Shown: positions 1 through 5,424 of the stretch, one piece after another
Layout: each line of letters starts with the position of its first letter
How positions within the stretch are numbered: the stretch's first letter is position 1
DNA from: Balneolales bacterium
GTDB taxonomy: Bacteria; Bacteroidota; Rhodothermia; Balneolales; Natronogracilivirgulaceae
Assembly (NCBI GenBank): GCA_007127665.1
Contig: SKYY01000120.1
Span: 1 to 5,796 of the forward strand
DNA: 5,796 nucleotides
Direction: 5' to 3'
Position numbers and translations under genes: made by a program
Notes under the pieces: model-generated
What the model was told of the DNA's origin: nothing
Seen by the model: the letters and a program-made list of their open reading frames with translations, nothing else
Database searches by the model: none

Positions 1-36
1 GCGGTGGATGCGCTGATTCATTATTAATTCATTTGT

Positions 37-59
37 ACATTGCATTTTCGGATGCATGT
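37..59. promoter_or_regulatory. Imperfect inverted repeat in the fumC upstream region
   Basis: The arm at 37-45 (ACATTGCAT) pairs with 52-59 (ATGCATGT) if T41 is bulged, giving 8 bp around the 6-nt centre TTTCGG. It lies 41 bp before the fumC start, where an operator or leader hairpin could sit. I see no convincing -35/-10 pair, nor a clear Bacteroidota-type TANNTTTG box, in 1-99. The short arms could occur by chance. Confidence 0.25.
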
Positions 60-85
60 GGTGATTCACGTAATCTGTTCACAAT

Positions 86-90
86 TAAGG
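86..90 (+). promoter_or_regulatory. Shine-Dalgarno-like site of fumC
   Basis: AAGGA lies 9 nt before the ATG at 100. It supports that start over the upstream in-frame ATGs at 40 and 52, which have no comparable site and would add non-homologous residues. Confidence 0.6.
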
Positions 91-99
91 ACTTTGACT

Positions 100-1497
100 A
101 TGACCAAATACAGAATTGAAAAAGACTCCATGGGTGAGGTTCAGGTACCTCAGGATGCTTTTTACGCAGCCCAGACCCAGCGGGCCAAAGAGAACTTCCC
201 GATCAGTAACATGCGCTTCGACCGCGCTTTTATACAGGCCCTGGGTTATGTTAAGCAGGCCTGCGCCCTGGTCAACGATGATCTTGGAATGTTGCCCGAC
301 AATGTGGCGAAATATATCGTCAAGGCAACTCAGATGGTCATTGACGGCGAACTGGACGACCATTTTGTGGTGGATGTGTTCCAGACCGGATCCGGCACCT
401 CGACCAATATGAACGCCAACGAAGTGATCGCCAACCGGGCCAATTATCTGGCGCAACAGGATGGCGCGGATGTGAAAATCCATCCCAACGATCATGTCAA
501 TTTCGGACAGAGCTCCAATGACGTGTTCCCGACAACCATCCGGGTCTCTGCACTTCTGGCGGTCAGGCAGCAGCTTGTCCCGGCACTCGAACATCTTCGC
601 AAGGCATTCCATGACAAGGGTCAGGAGTACGCCGGTGTCGTGAAGACCGGTCGCACCCACCTTATGGATGCGATGCCGCTGACCATAGCACAGCAGTTTG
701 GCGGATATGAGCGCCAGCTTTCACTCGGGATTGAGCGGCTTGATTCCGCCCTCGAGCGGCTTCGTGAGCTTCCCCAGGGCGGGACGGCTATCGGGACCGG
801 AATCAATACGCACAAGGAGTTCGGCAAGCGTTTTGCCGCAAAAATTTCTGAGCTGACCGGTGAATCCTTTACCGAGTCGGTGGACCATTTTGAAGCACAG
901 GCCACCCTGGATGCACCGGTTGAGACGAGCGGACAGCTGAAGACCATTGCCGTCGGCATGATGAAAATGGCCAACGACCTTCGCTGGATGAATTCAGGCC
1001 CGAACAGCGGACTTGGTGAAGTACAGCTCAAAGCGCTGCAGCCAGGGTCATCCATCATGCCGGGAAAGGTGAATCCGGTCATCGAAGAATCAGTTACCAT
1101 GGTCTGCGCCCAGGTGATAGGCAATGACACGACCATCATGATCAGCGGCCAGTCCGGCAACTTTGAGCTGAACGTAATGATGCCGGTTGTCGCGTATGGC
1201 CTGAACCAGAGTATTGTGCTGCTTGCCAATGCTGCCCGAAATTTTGCCAATCAATCAGTGTCAGGGCTCATAGTGAAGAAAGAGGAGATCGCTGACAAAA
1301 TCGGTAAAAACCCGATCCTGGTTACGGCGCTGAACCCGATCATAGGGTATGACCTGGCGGCTCAGATTGCGAAGAAGGCCTTCGCAGAGGGGCGTCCGCT
1401 CAAAGAAGTGGCTCTCGAGATGACCGACTTGTCAGAAGAGGAGCTGGACAAGGCGCTGGATCCGATCAAGATGACAAAAGGCGGATTCACCGAGTAA
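100..1497 (+). CDS. fumC: Class II fumarate hydratase (fumarase C)
   Basis: This enzyme reversibly hydrates fumarate to (S)-malate in the TCA cycle and is cytoplasmic. Class II members are homotetramers that need no iron-sulfur cluster. The 465-residue product is close to the roughly 465 residues usual for FumC. Visible motifs are GSGTSTNMN (97-105), the HPND second-site loop (128-131), SSND (138-141), the GRTH catalytic histidine region (T186-H187) and the superfamily signature GSSIMPGKVNP (316-326), which carries the catalytic-loop serines 317-318, K323 and N325. No key residue is missing. In-frame ATGs at 40 and 52 would add up to 20 residues unlike any fumarase. The ATG at 100 is preferred because AAGGA sits 9 nt upstream and homology begins there. 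The gene is monocistronic: a terminator follows it and ctaB converges from the other strand. Aspartase and argininosuccinate lyase share the signature, but the overall motif set is that of fumarase. Confidence 0.97.
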   Translation: MTKYRIEKDSMGEVQVPQDAFYAAQTQRAKENFPISNMRFDRAFIQALGYVKQACALVNDDLGMLPDNVAKYIVKATQMVIDGELDDHFVVDVFQTGSGTSTNMNANEVIANRANYLAQQDGADVKIHPNDHVNFGQSSNDVFPTTIRVSALLAVRQQLVPALEHLRKAFHDKGQEYAGVVKTGRTHLMDAMPLTIAQQFGGYERQLSLGIERLDSALERLRELPQGGTAIGTGINTHKEFGKRFAAKISELTGESFTESVDHFEAQATLDAPVETSGQLKTIAVGMMKMANDLRWMNSGPNSGLGEVQLKALQPGSSIMPGKVNPVIEESVTMVCAQVIGNDTTIMISGQSGNFELNVMMPVVAYGLNQSIVLLANAARNFANQSVSGLIVKKEEIADKIGKNPILVTALNPIIGYDLAAQIAKKAFAEGRPLKEVALEMTDLSEEELDKALDPIKMTKGGFTE

Positions 1498-1522
1498 TTA
1501 TTCGGCAATAATTATTCGGCAA
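1495..1522. repeat. Perfect 14-bp tandem duplication across the fumC stop codon
   Basis: TAATTATTCGGCAA occurs twice head to tail, at 1495-1508 and 1509-1522, with no mismatch. The first three bases are the fumC stop codon, so the duplication adds a second TAA at 1509-1511, which lies out of frame with fumC (14 is not a multiple of 3). It looks like a recent replication-slippage product. No function is implied. Confidence 0.9.
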
Positions 1523-1548
1523 AACGGGATTGAACAAGTATGTCCGTT

Positions 1549-1579
1549 AATCACCCGGGATGTGAGTGAATCACCCGGG
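1549..1579. repeat. Direct repeat of the terminator left arm
   Basis: AATCACCCGGG occurs at 1549-1559 and 1569-1579, 20 bp apart. The second copy supplies the 5' arm of the fumC terminator stem. The first copy contains the same CACCCG and could pair with the same 3' arm (CGGGTG, 1599-1604), forming a weaker, long-looped alternative. Confidence 0.8.
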
Positions 1580-1612
1580 TCGGCATCAATTGTCGGTTCG
1601 GGTGTTTTTTTT
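1572..1612 (+). terminator. Intrinsic (Rho-independent) terminator of fumC
   Basis: The 5' arm at 1572-1585 pairs with 1591-1604 over 14 positions, four of them G-U wobbles, around the 5-nt loop TCAAT. A run of eight T residues (1605-1612) follows directly. The outer six pairs (CACCCG/CGGGTG) are all Watson-Crick. It lies 75 bp after the fumC stop. On the minus strand the wobbles become A-C mismatches and no T tract follows, so it should act on fumC and not on the converging ctaB transcript. Confidence 0.92.
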
Positions 1613-1652
1613 AGAGGACAGTTATACGGATCACCGAACAGCCGGGTCCGGA

Positions 1653-2567
1653 TCAGAGAATCCAGGAAAGGAAGAGGTCGGCCAGGATCAGCAGCCAAAC
1701 CGCAGGAAGATAGATGAGGGACCCGTATAGTACCTTGCGGGCATTCTCTTTTGTCCGCGCGAGCTGGAATCGCAGCCCGAAATAGAGGAAAAGGATACCG
1801 GCGGCCAGAGCTCCCAACAGATACAGCAGTCCATTTGTGTCGAAGATGAACAGCGCGATACTCACGGGTATCAGCAAGATGAGGCATCCGGTCACCGTAA
1901 GGGCGGAAATGATGCCCTTTTTGTCCGATTCGGGCAGCATACAGAAACCGGCACTGCGATAATCGTCATTGCACAGCCATGCTATAGCGATTACGTGCGG
2001 AACCTGCCAGAGAAAAACGATGGCAAAAAGGATCCAGGCCACCGGGTCGGCAAGCGATCCGGAAGCGGCAACCCATCCACCCACAGGGGGAAGGGCGCCC
2101 GGGACGGCCCCGACCATAACATTGACAAAACTTACGCGTTTCAGCGGCGTGTAAAAAGCGAGGTAAAGTACCGATGTAAGCCCGGAAATGATACCGGTGA
2201 GCAGGTTTACCATGAAGAGCAGATAGACGAATCCGACCACCATCAATGTGACGGAGAAGAGCAACGCATGCGATGGACGAATCTTCCGGGCCGGCAGGGG
2301 CCGCTTGACCGTACGGATCATCTTCTTGTCCAGGTCCCGCTCAATGAACTGGTTGTGTGCAGCCGTGCCACCGGCAATAAGGAGTGTCCCGAAAGCGGCA
2401 TGAAGGAACAGCACCAGAGAAAAATCGGAACCGGCGGCAAGTACAAAACCGACACTCATGCTGACCAGAACCAGCATGGTGATGCCGGGCTTTGTAAGCT
2501 CAAGATAGTCGGATAAAACCGTTGCGGTCTTGCTTTGGGTGGCAGTTTGTACAGGGGCTGAGTTCAT
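1653..2567 (-). CDS. ctaB: Protoheme IX farnesyltransferase (heme O synthase)
   Basis: This integral membrane prenyltransferase of the UbiA superfamily transfers a farnesyl group from farnesyl diphosphate to the C2 vinyl of heme b, giving heme O for heme-copper oxidases. The protein has 304 residues, typical for the family, with about nine hydrophobic segments. The first Asp-rich motif appears as N72...E76-R77-D78-L79-D80, followed by RTVKRPLP (85-92). The E in place of the more common D at position 76 matches the variant I recall from Bacteroidota. Other family landmarks are YTPLKR (139-144), GAVPGALPPVGGW (153-165), WQVPHVIAIAW (187-197) and DDYRSAGFCMLP (201-212). The start is fixed because an in-frame stop (2577-2579) lies just upstream of the ATG. 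No Shine-Dalgarno sequence is visible. It is divergent from ctaA, which acts next in the pathway, and converges on fumC. No clear terminator is seen for this strand. Synonyms are cyoE and COX10. Confidence 0.95.
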   Translation of the reverse strand: MNSAPVQTATQSKTATVLSDYLELTKPGITMLVLVSMSVGFVLAAGSDFSLVLFLHAAFGTLLIAGGTAAHNQFIERDLDKKMIRTVKRPLPARKIRPSHALLFSVTLMVVGFVYLLFMVNLLTGIISGLTSVLYLAFYTPLKRVSFVNVMVGAVPGALPPVGGWVAASGSLADPVAWILFAIVFLWQVPHVIAIAWLCNDDYRSAGFCMLPESDKKGIISALTVTGCLILLIPVSIALFIFDTNGLLYLLGALAAGILFLYFGLRFQLARTKENARKVLYGSLIYLPAVWLLILADLFLSWIL

Positions 2568-2637
2568 CGCAGATGGTTATGGTCCGCATGTTGCGGCACC
2601 GGCTTAAAAGAAGTTCCAAAAATACGAAAAAATGCGG

Positions 2638-2653
2638 TATTTTGATCAAAATA
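2638..2653. promoter_or_regulatory. Perfect 16-bp palindrome in the ctaB-ctaA spacer (candidate shared operator)
   Basis: TATTTTGATCAAAATA is an uninterrupted palindrome centred between 2645 and 2646, 70 bp upstream of the ctaB start and 100 bp upstream of the ctaA start. Both distances suit a binding site overlapping or near two divergent promoters. TTGATCAA contains TTGAT and ATCAA half-sites, but they overlap. FNR/CRP-type sites of the form TTGAT-N4-ATCAA need a 4-bp gap, so this is not a standard FNR box. The regulator is unknown. Confidence 0.5.
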
Positions 2654-2674
2654 TTGTACACGTCAAGCGTCTGG

Positions 2675-2727
2675 CCCGTTATCTCCTGCAGCCTTTTATG
2701 AGTTGCCGTGAGGATCGGATAACGCGG
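2675..2727 (+). promoter_or_regulatory. Predicted long imperfect hairpin in the ctaA leader
   Basis: By hand folding, 2675-2683 pairs with 2718-2727 (nine pairs, C2725 bulged). Next, 2684-2687 pairs with 2711-2714 after a 3-nt bulge, and 2688-2692 pairs with 2702-2706 (one G-U) around the 9-nt loop 2693-2701. The structure ends 26 nt before the ctaA ATG. It matches no riboswitch class that I recognise and has no T tract. If the ctaA transcript starts upstream of about 2670, it would lie in the 5' UTR. Confidence 0.35.
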
Positions 2728-2742
2728 GACATTCGCTTTCAA

Positions 2743-2747
2743 AAGGA
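2743..2747 (+). promoter_or_regulatory. Shine-Dalgarno-like site of ctaA
   Basis: AAGGA lies 6 nt before the ATG at 2754, which supports that start. By contrast, ctaB and the 3880 gene show no such site. Confidence 0.6.
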
Positions 2748-2753
2748 CCTTAC

Positions 2754-3716
2754 ATGGCTCTTCGTTCCCTTTTCAAAAACCTGAACGCTTTTCAGAAAAC
2801 AGCGCTTGTCACGATTGCCGTTACTTTCCTGCTGATATTCATCGGCGGGCTGGTGCGCGCTACCGGTGCCGGCCTGGGATGTCCCGACTGGCCGAAGTGC
2901 TTCGGTTTGTGGATACCTCCGACAACCGCGGCAGAACTTCCAGAGGCATATGACCCGGCCGAGTTCAATGCTTTCAAAACCTGGATGGAATATGTGAACC
3001 GTTTGGTAGGCGTGCTGGTGGGATTTCTCATCGTGCTTACTTTCCTTTTTTCCATTAAGTACCTGCGCAACACACCATCAGTCTTTTTCGGCGCTGTGGC
3101 CGCACTGATTCTCGTACTGTTCCAGGGATGGCTGGGTGGACAGGTTGTGCTGAGCGGACTACAGAGCGGCATGATCACCATACACATGGTTGTGGCCGTT
3201 TTGATATTGAATGTGTTGATCTGGACATGGTTCCGGTCGGTAAAAGATCGTGTGCGGATATCCATCGGGGGCCGGGCGCGCAAGAATCTGATGGTCACGA
3301 TATTTGTTCTTCTGGCGGTCATCCTCCTCCAGGTCATTTTCGGGTCACAGGTACGTGAGGCGCTTGAGATGGTAAAGGCGGCTTATCCGGCCCTTGACCG
3401 GAGTCTCTGGATAGAACAGGTGGGACGTATCGACATGATTCACCGCACTTTCTCATGGCTGGTGCTGGCTTTCGTGCTTCTGTTTTTGTACCAGTCTGTG
3501 AAACATGCCGGCGGCACGGCATTGCCGTTCCTGGCCGGACTGACACTGGCCGCCACCCTGCTTCAGGTACTGCTGGGAGCCGGCCTTGTTTACCTTGGCA
3601 TTCCACCGGCCGCACAGGTTTTCCACCTCTGGATTGCTGCATTCATGACAGCCGTTCCGTTTTTTGCATTGCTCATGACACTTCAGTCCAGACCGGGTTC
3701 CGTGCGCGGCACCTAA
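2754..3716 (+). CDS. ctaA: Heme A synthase (COX15/CtaA family)
   Basis: This integral membrane monooxygenase converts heme O to heme A by oxidising the C8 methyl to a formyl group, for aa3-type cytochrome oxidases. The 320 residues contain about eight hydrophobic segments, arranged as the usual two four-helix halves. The first outer loop has GGLVRATGAGLGCPDWPKC (31-49), which includes the Cys43/Cys49 pair known from Bacillus-type enzymes. The catalytic Glu is E79. H144 (ITIH), H230 (MIHR) and H291 (VFHLW) match three of the four conserved heme-ligand histidines. The fourth, expected as ExxHR, is Asn here (EYVNR, 79-83). I recall EYxNR in Bacteroidota CtaA proteins, so it is probably a lineage variant and not an inactivating mutation. 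GSQVRE (197-202) opens the second-half loop. A Shine-Dalgarno-like AAGGA supports the start. It is divergent from ctaB, with a shared spacer that probably controls both genes. Confidence 0.94.
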   Translation: MALRSLFKNLNAFQKTALVTIAVTFLLIFIGGLVRATGAGLGCPDWPKCFGLWIPPTTAAELPEAYDPAEFNAFKTWMEYVNRLVGVLVGFLIVLTFLFSIKYLRNTPSVFFGAVAALILVLFQGWLGGQVVLSGLQSGMITIHMVVAVLILNVLIWTWFRSVKDRVRISIGGRARKNLMVTIFVLLAVILLQVIFGSQVREALEMVKAAYPALDRSLWIEQVGRIDMIHRTFSWLVLAFVLLFLYQSVKHAGGTALPFLAGLTLAATLLQVLLGAGLVYLGIPPAAQVFHLWIAAFMTAVPFFALLMTLQSRPGSVRGT

Positions 3717-3721
3717 GTGGT

Positions 3722-3756
3722 ATTCAAGCCAAATTCATAGCCAAATTCGAGGCCAA
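3722..3756. repeat. Short tandem repeat, three units of about 12 bp
   Basis: Three adjacent units follow the pattern ATTC-(1-2 nt)-RGCCAA: 3722-3732 (11 nt), 3733-3744 (12 nt) and 3745-3756 (12 nt). The array begins 6 bp after the ctaA stop. The units differ at two or three positions, so the array is not freshly duplicated. No role is known. Confidence 0.7.
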
Positions 3757-3772
3757 TAGTCCGGTGGAAGCT

Positions 3773-3839
3773 TCGGCCGGCACTCCGGCTTAAAATCCGG
3801 CCGGCACTACGGCTTAAATTCCGGCCGGTTATCCGACCG
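3773..3839. repeat. GC-rich tandem repeat (23/24-bp units) forming successive hairpins
   Basis: Unit 1 is 3773-3795 (23 nt), unit 2 is 3796-3819 (24 nt) and a third copy breaks off after 9 nt (3820-3828). Each unit has a CCGGCCGG-like core, then CACT, then NCGGCTTAAA. Unit 1 folds as GCCGG-CACT-CCGGC (3776-3789). The same fold in unit 2 loses one pair. The partial copy, with following sequence, forms a seven-position stem with one mismatch (3822-3828 with 3833-3839, loop TTAT). No T tract follows, so this is not a standard intrinsic terminator, though it may protect or slow the 3' end of the ctaA transcript. Confidence 0.75.
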
Positions 3840-3879
3840 ATGCGCCTGTAAATTTTCATCCAAAAACACAGCTGATCCA

Positions 3880-5424
3880 ATGACGATTGAAAACTTTTCA
3901 AACCGTCGTGAACTCGTATCCAAACTGGAAGCCGCAAGGAAGAAAAACAGGAAGAATGACCCTGTGAGTGTGCGGTTTCCCGGGGAAGAACGCTCCCTGG
4001 AAGTCTACCCGGCTTCCGTTCGAAATCATCCCAAAGGAGGTGTTCTGCTCTCCGGAAGATACAACGACAGGGATGCTTTGTTTGTGCTCGGCAGGGAGAA
4101 TCTCAGGGTAATGAAGGAATACGACGGTGAATTCATCCTCCGGCACTCCGACTTTGCTGTCATGAAATGCCGCTGGAGCCGAACGACGGCCCGAAAGATC
4201 CGGGAAGACTTCCCGCAATACTCACCGATTTCCGGGGAAAAGGGCCAGGTGAGCATCTCCTTTGGCGATGTGCTTGGCCATGCCGCCAAGGCACAGCTGC
4301 GGGCTTTCAAAGACAAGGCCGAACTGGCATTCTCCCGTCAATGTTTCCATCAGCTGGAGAAGCTGGATATCCATCCCGAAGATGCCCTTGATGTGGTAAC
4401 GCGAACTGTTTTTCAGGAAGGGTACGAAGGGGGATACGCCGCCGAAGCGTGTCATCTCACCACTCCTGAGCAGGTGCGGACCATGTTGGATGCCGGCTAT
4501 ACCCGGTTTTCGCTTGAGCCATCCGGACAAATGCTCTTCTCCTGGCGGGAAAAGCCCAAGAAAGAGTTGCTCGAATCCATGTTTGAAGTACCCTGGGTTG
4601 AACTCAGGGACAAGTTTGAACTGATGTTCAACCGGTACAAGGGGAACCGGATTGACCTGGGTCCGGTCCGGTTTTCCGAAGATGACGAACAAAATGAGCC
4701 CGTTATCATCATGCCGGGGGAGGCGGAAATACTGGCGGCAATCCGCATGTTCAGCGAGATCATTATCCAGGTGATCGGGATGGAAAAAGTGATGGTTGAA
4801 GAGGGGCGCCGCGACGACCTGGTCCTGGAAATATCCTTTGCTCGATCGGAAGGTGCCCTGACTCCGTTTGAACTCTTCTTTCTTGTGACGGAGCTGCTCA
4901 GGCATGATGTCATCATCGATTATGTGGCACCGGGCGACCTGACAGCCGAACACTGGACGGTAGCCCGGAATACCCGTCTCACCGGATTGTCAGGCTCTGT
5001 AGATCATCTGGAAAACATCCCGCATGAAACATCGGGACTCAAGTTTCACGGTGTAATCGAGGACATAAGCTACCTGACGGCCGTCCAGTGCATGTCGGAA
5101 CTGGATCCCGTTCTTTTCAGGGAGATCTGGACGCATTCCAGGAATGTGCTGGAACAGGTCAGGCAGGAAACAGAGCTGGACATACCCATCCAGAAAATTC
5201 CACCGGAAAAGGACTATGGCGATGAGAATCTTGCTGAGCTGATTTCGGTGGAAGGCGCCGGCCTTTTTTTACGCCATACCATGAAAGAGGTGTTTGCCCA
5301 AAAAGACGAACAAGGGAGAAGGTATCTCAGAACGGCTGTTCTTGATTTTATCAAAAAGCATGAGCAGGAGTATACGGATGCCCTGGTGAAGCGTTACCAG
5401 CAGATCGCGGACACTAACCAGTGA
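3880..5424 (+). CDS. Divergent tagaturonate epimerase (UxaE) family protein, active-site motifs degenerate
   Basis: The 514-residue protein has no signal peptide or membrane segment and is probably cytoplasmic. UxaE interconverts D-tagaturonate and D-fructuronate in hexuronate catabolism. From remembered family patterns, similarity runs along the length: EVYPASV (41-47), FGDVLGHA (128-135, family GFGDRLGLA), GGYAAEACHL (184-193, family GYGADADHL), a TPEQV...AGYTRFSLEPS stretch, LEISFARSE (316-324, family VSVDETD), PFELFFLVTELLR (329-341), DISYLTAVQ (395-403) and ELDPVLFREI (407-416). The acidic and polar residues I expect in the active site are replaced: DADH becomes EACH, DETD becomes ARSE, KTAG becomes VIED, and HVTFG becomes RHTMK. 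The segment that should hold HSGSDKF seems deleted, since only about 35 residues separate VAPGDL (349-354) from FHGVIED (389-395). The reading frame is intact, so the gene looks maintained but altered in function. No Shine-Dalgarno sequence precedes the ATG. An unrelated uncharacterised family remains possible. Confidence 0.62.
   Translation: MTIENFSNRRELVSKLEAARKKNRKNDPVSVRFPGEERSLEVYPASVRNHPKGGVLLSGRYNDRDALFVLGRENLRVMKEYDGEFILRHSDFAVMKCRWSRTTARKIREDFPQYSPISGEKGQVSISFGDVLGHAAKAQLRAFKDKAELAFSRQCFHQLEKLDIHPEDALDVVTRTVFQEGYEGGYAAEACHLTTPEQVRTMLDAGYTRFSLEPSGQMLFSWREKPKKELLESMFEVPWVELRDKFELMFNRYKGNRIDLGPVRFSEDDEQNEPVIIMPGEAEILAAIRMFSEIIIQVIGMEKVMVEEGRRDDLVLEISFARSEGALTPFELFFLVTELLRHDVIIDYVAPGDLTAEHWTVARNTRLTGLSGSVDHLENIPHETSGLKFHGVIEDISYLTAVQCMSELDPVLFREIWTHSRNVLEQVRQETELDIPIQKIPPEKDYGDENLAELISVEGAGLFLRHTMKEVFAQKDEQGRRYLRTAVLDFIKKHEQEYTDALVKRYQQIADTNQ
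5252..5270 (+). other. Terminator-like hairpin plus T7 run inside the UxaE-like gene
   Basis: AAGGC (5252-5256) pairs with GCCTT (5261-5265) around the loop GCCG. The T run covers 5264-5270, leaving five unpaired T residues after the stem. It lies about 150 bp before the stop codon, in codons for residues 458-464. The 5-bp stem is short for an efficient terminator, and the sequence is also coding, so this may be coincidental. Confidence 0.3.

Noticed and set aside
1..27. Possible tail of an upstream gene, reading eight codons to a TAA at 25-27 on the + strand.
   Set aside because: Eight codons cannot be told from chance, and no family motif is visible.
33..39. TTGTACA shared between the fumC (33-39) and ctaA (2654-2660) upstream regions as a common promoter element.
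   Set aside because: A 7-mer is short, its distance to the starts differs (67 and 100 bp), and the same 7-mer also occurs inside the ctaB coding sequence.
40..99. In-frame N-terminal extension of FumC from the ATG at 40.
   Set aside because: The extra 20 residues match nothing in fumarases, and the ATG at 100 has an AAGGA site at proper spacing and begins where homology begins.
1995..2516. Plus-strand ORF of 173 codons antisense to ctaB.
   Set aside because: CtaB motifs are unambiguous on the minus strand. The antisense product is a charged, low-complexity sequence without a known domain.
2642..2649. TTGATCAA as a standard FNR or CRP box.
   Set aside because: FNR sites need TTGAT and ATCAA separated by 4 bp and CRP sites have TGTGA half-sites. 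Here the half-sites overlap, so only a generic palindrome is claimed.
3773..3828. CRISPR array.
   Set aside because: The repeats are directly contiguous with no spacers, there are only two full copies, and no cas gene is present.
3713..3937. Minus-strand ORF of 74 codons whose product has 8- and 4-residue repeats.
   Set aside because: The peptide repeats follow directly from the 24-bp and 12-bp DNA repeats in the spacer. The ORF overlaps the starts and ends of real genes and has no ribosome binding site or recognisable domain.
4222..4953. Long minus-strand ORF (243 codons) antisense to the UxaE-like gene.
   Set aside because: It lies wholly inside a gene with clear family pattern on the other strand. 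Its composition is that of an antisense shadow, with no recognisable motif.
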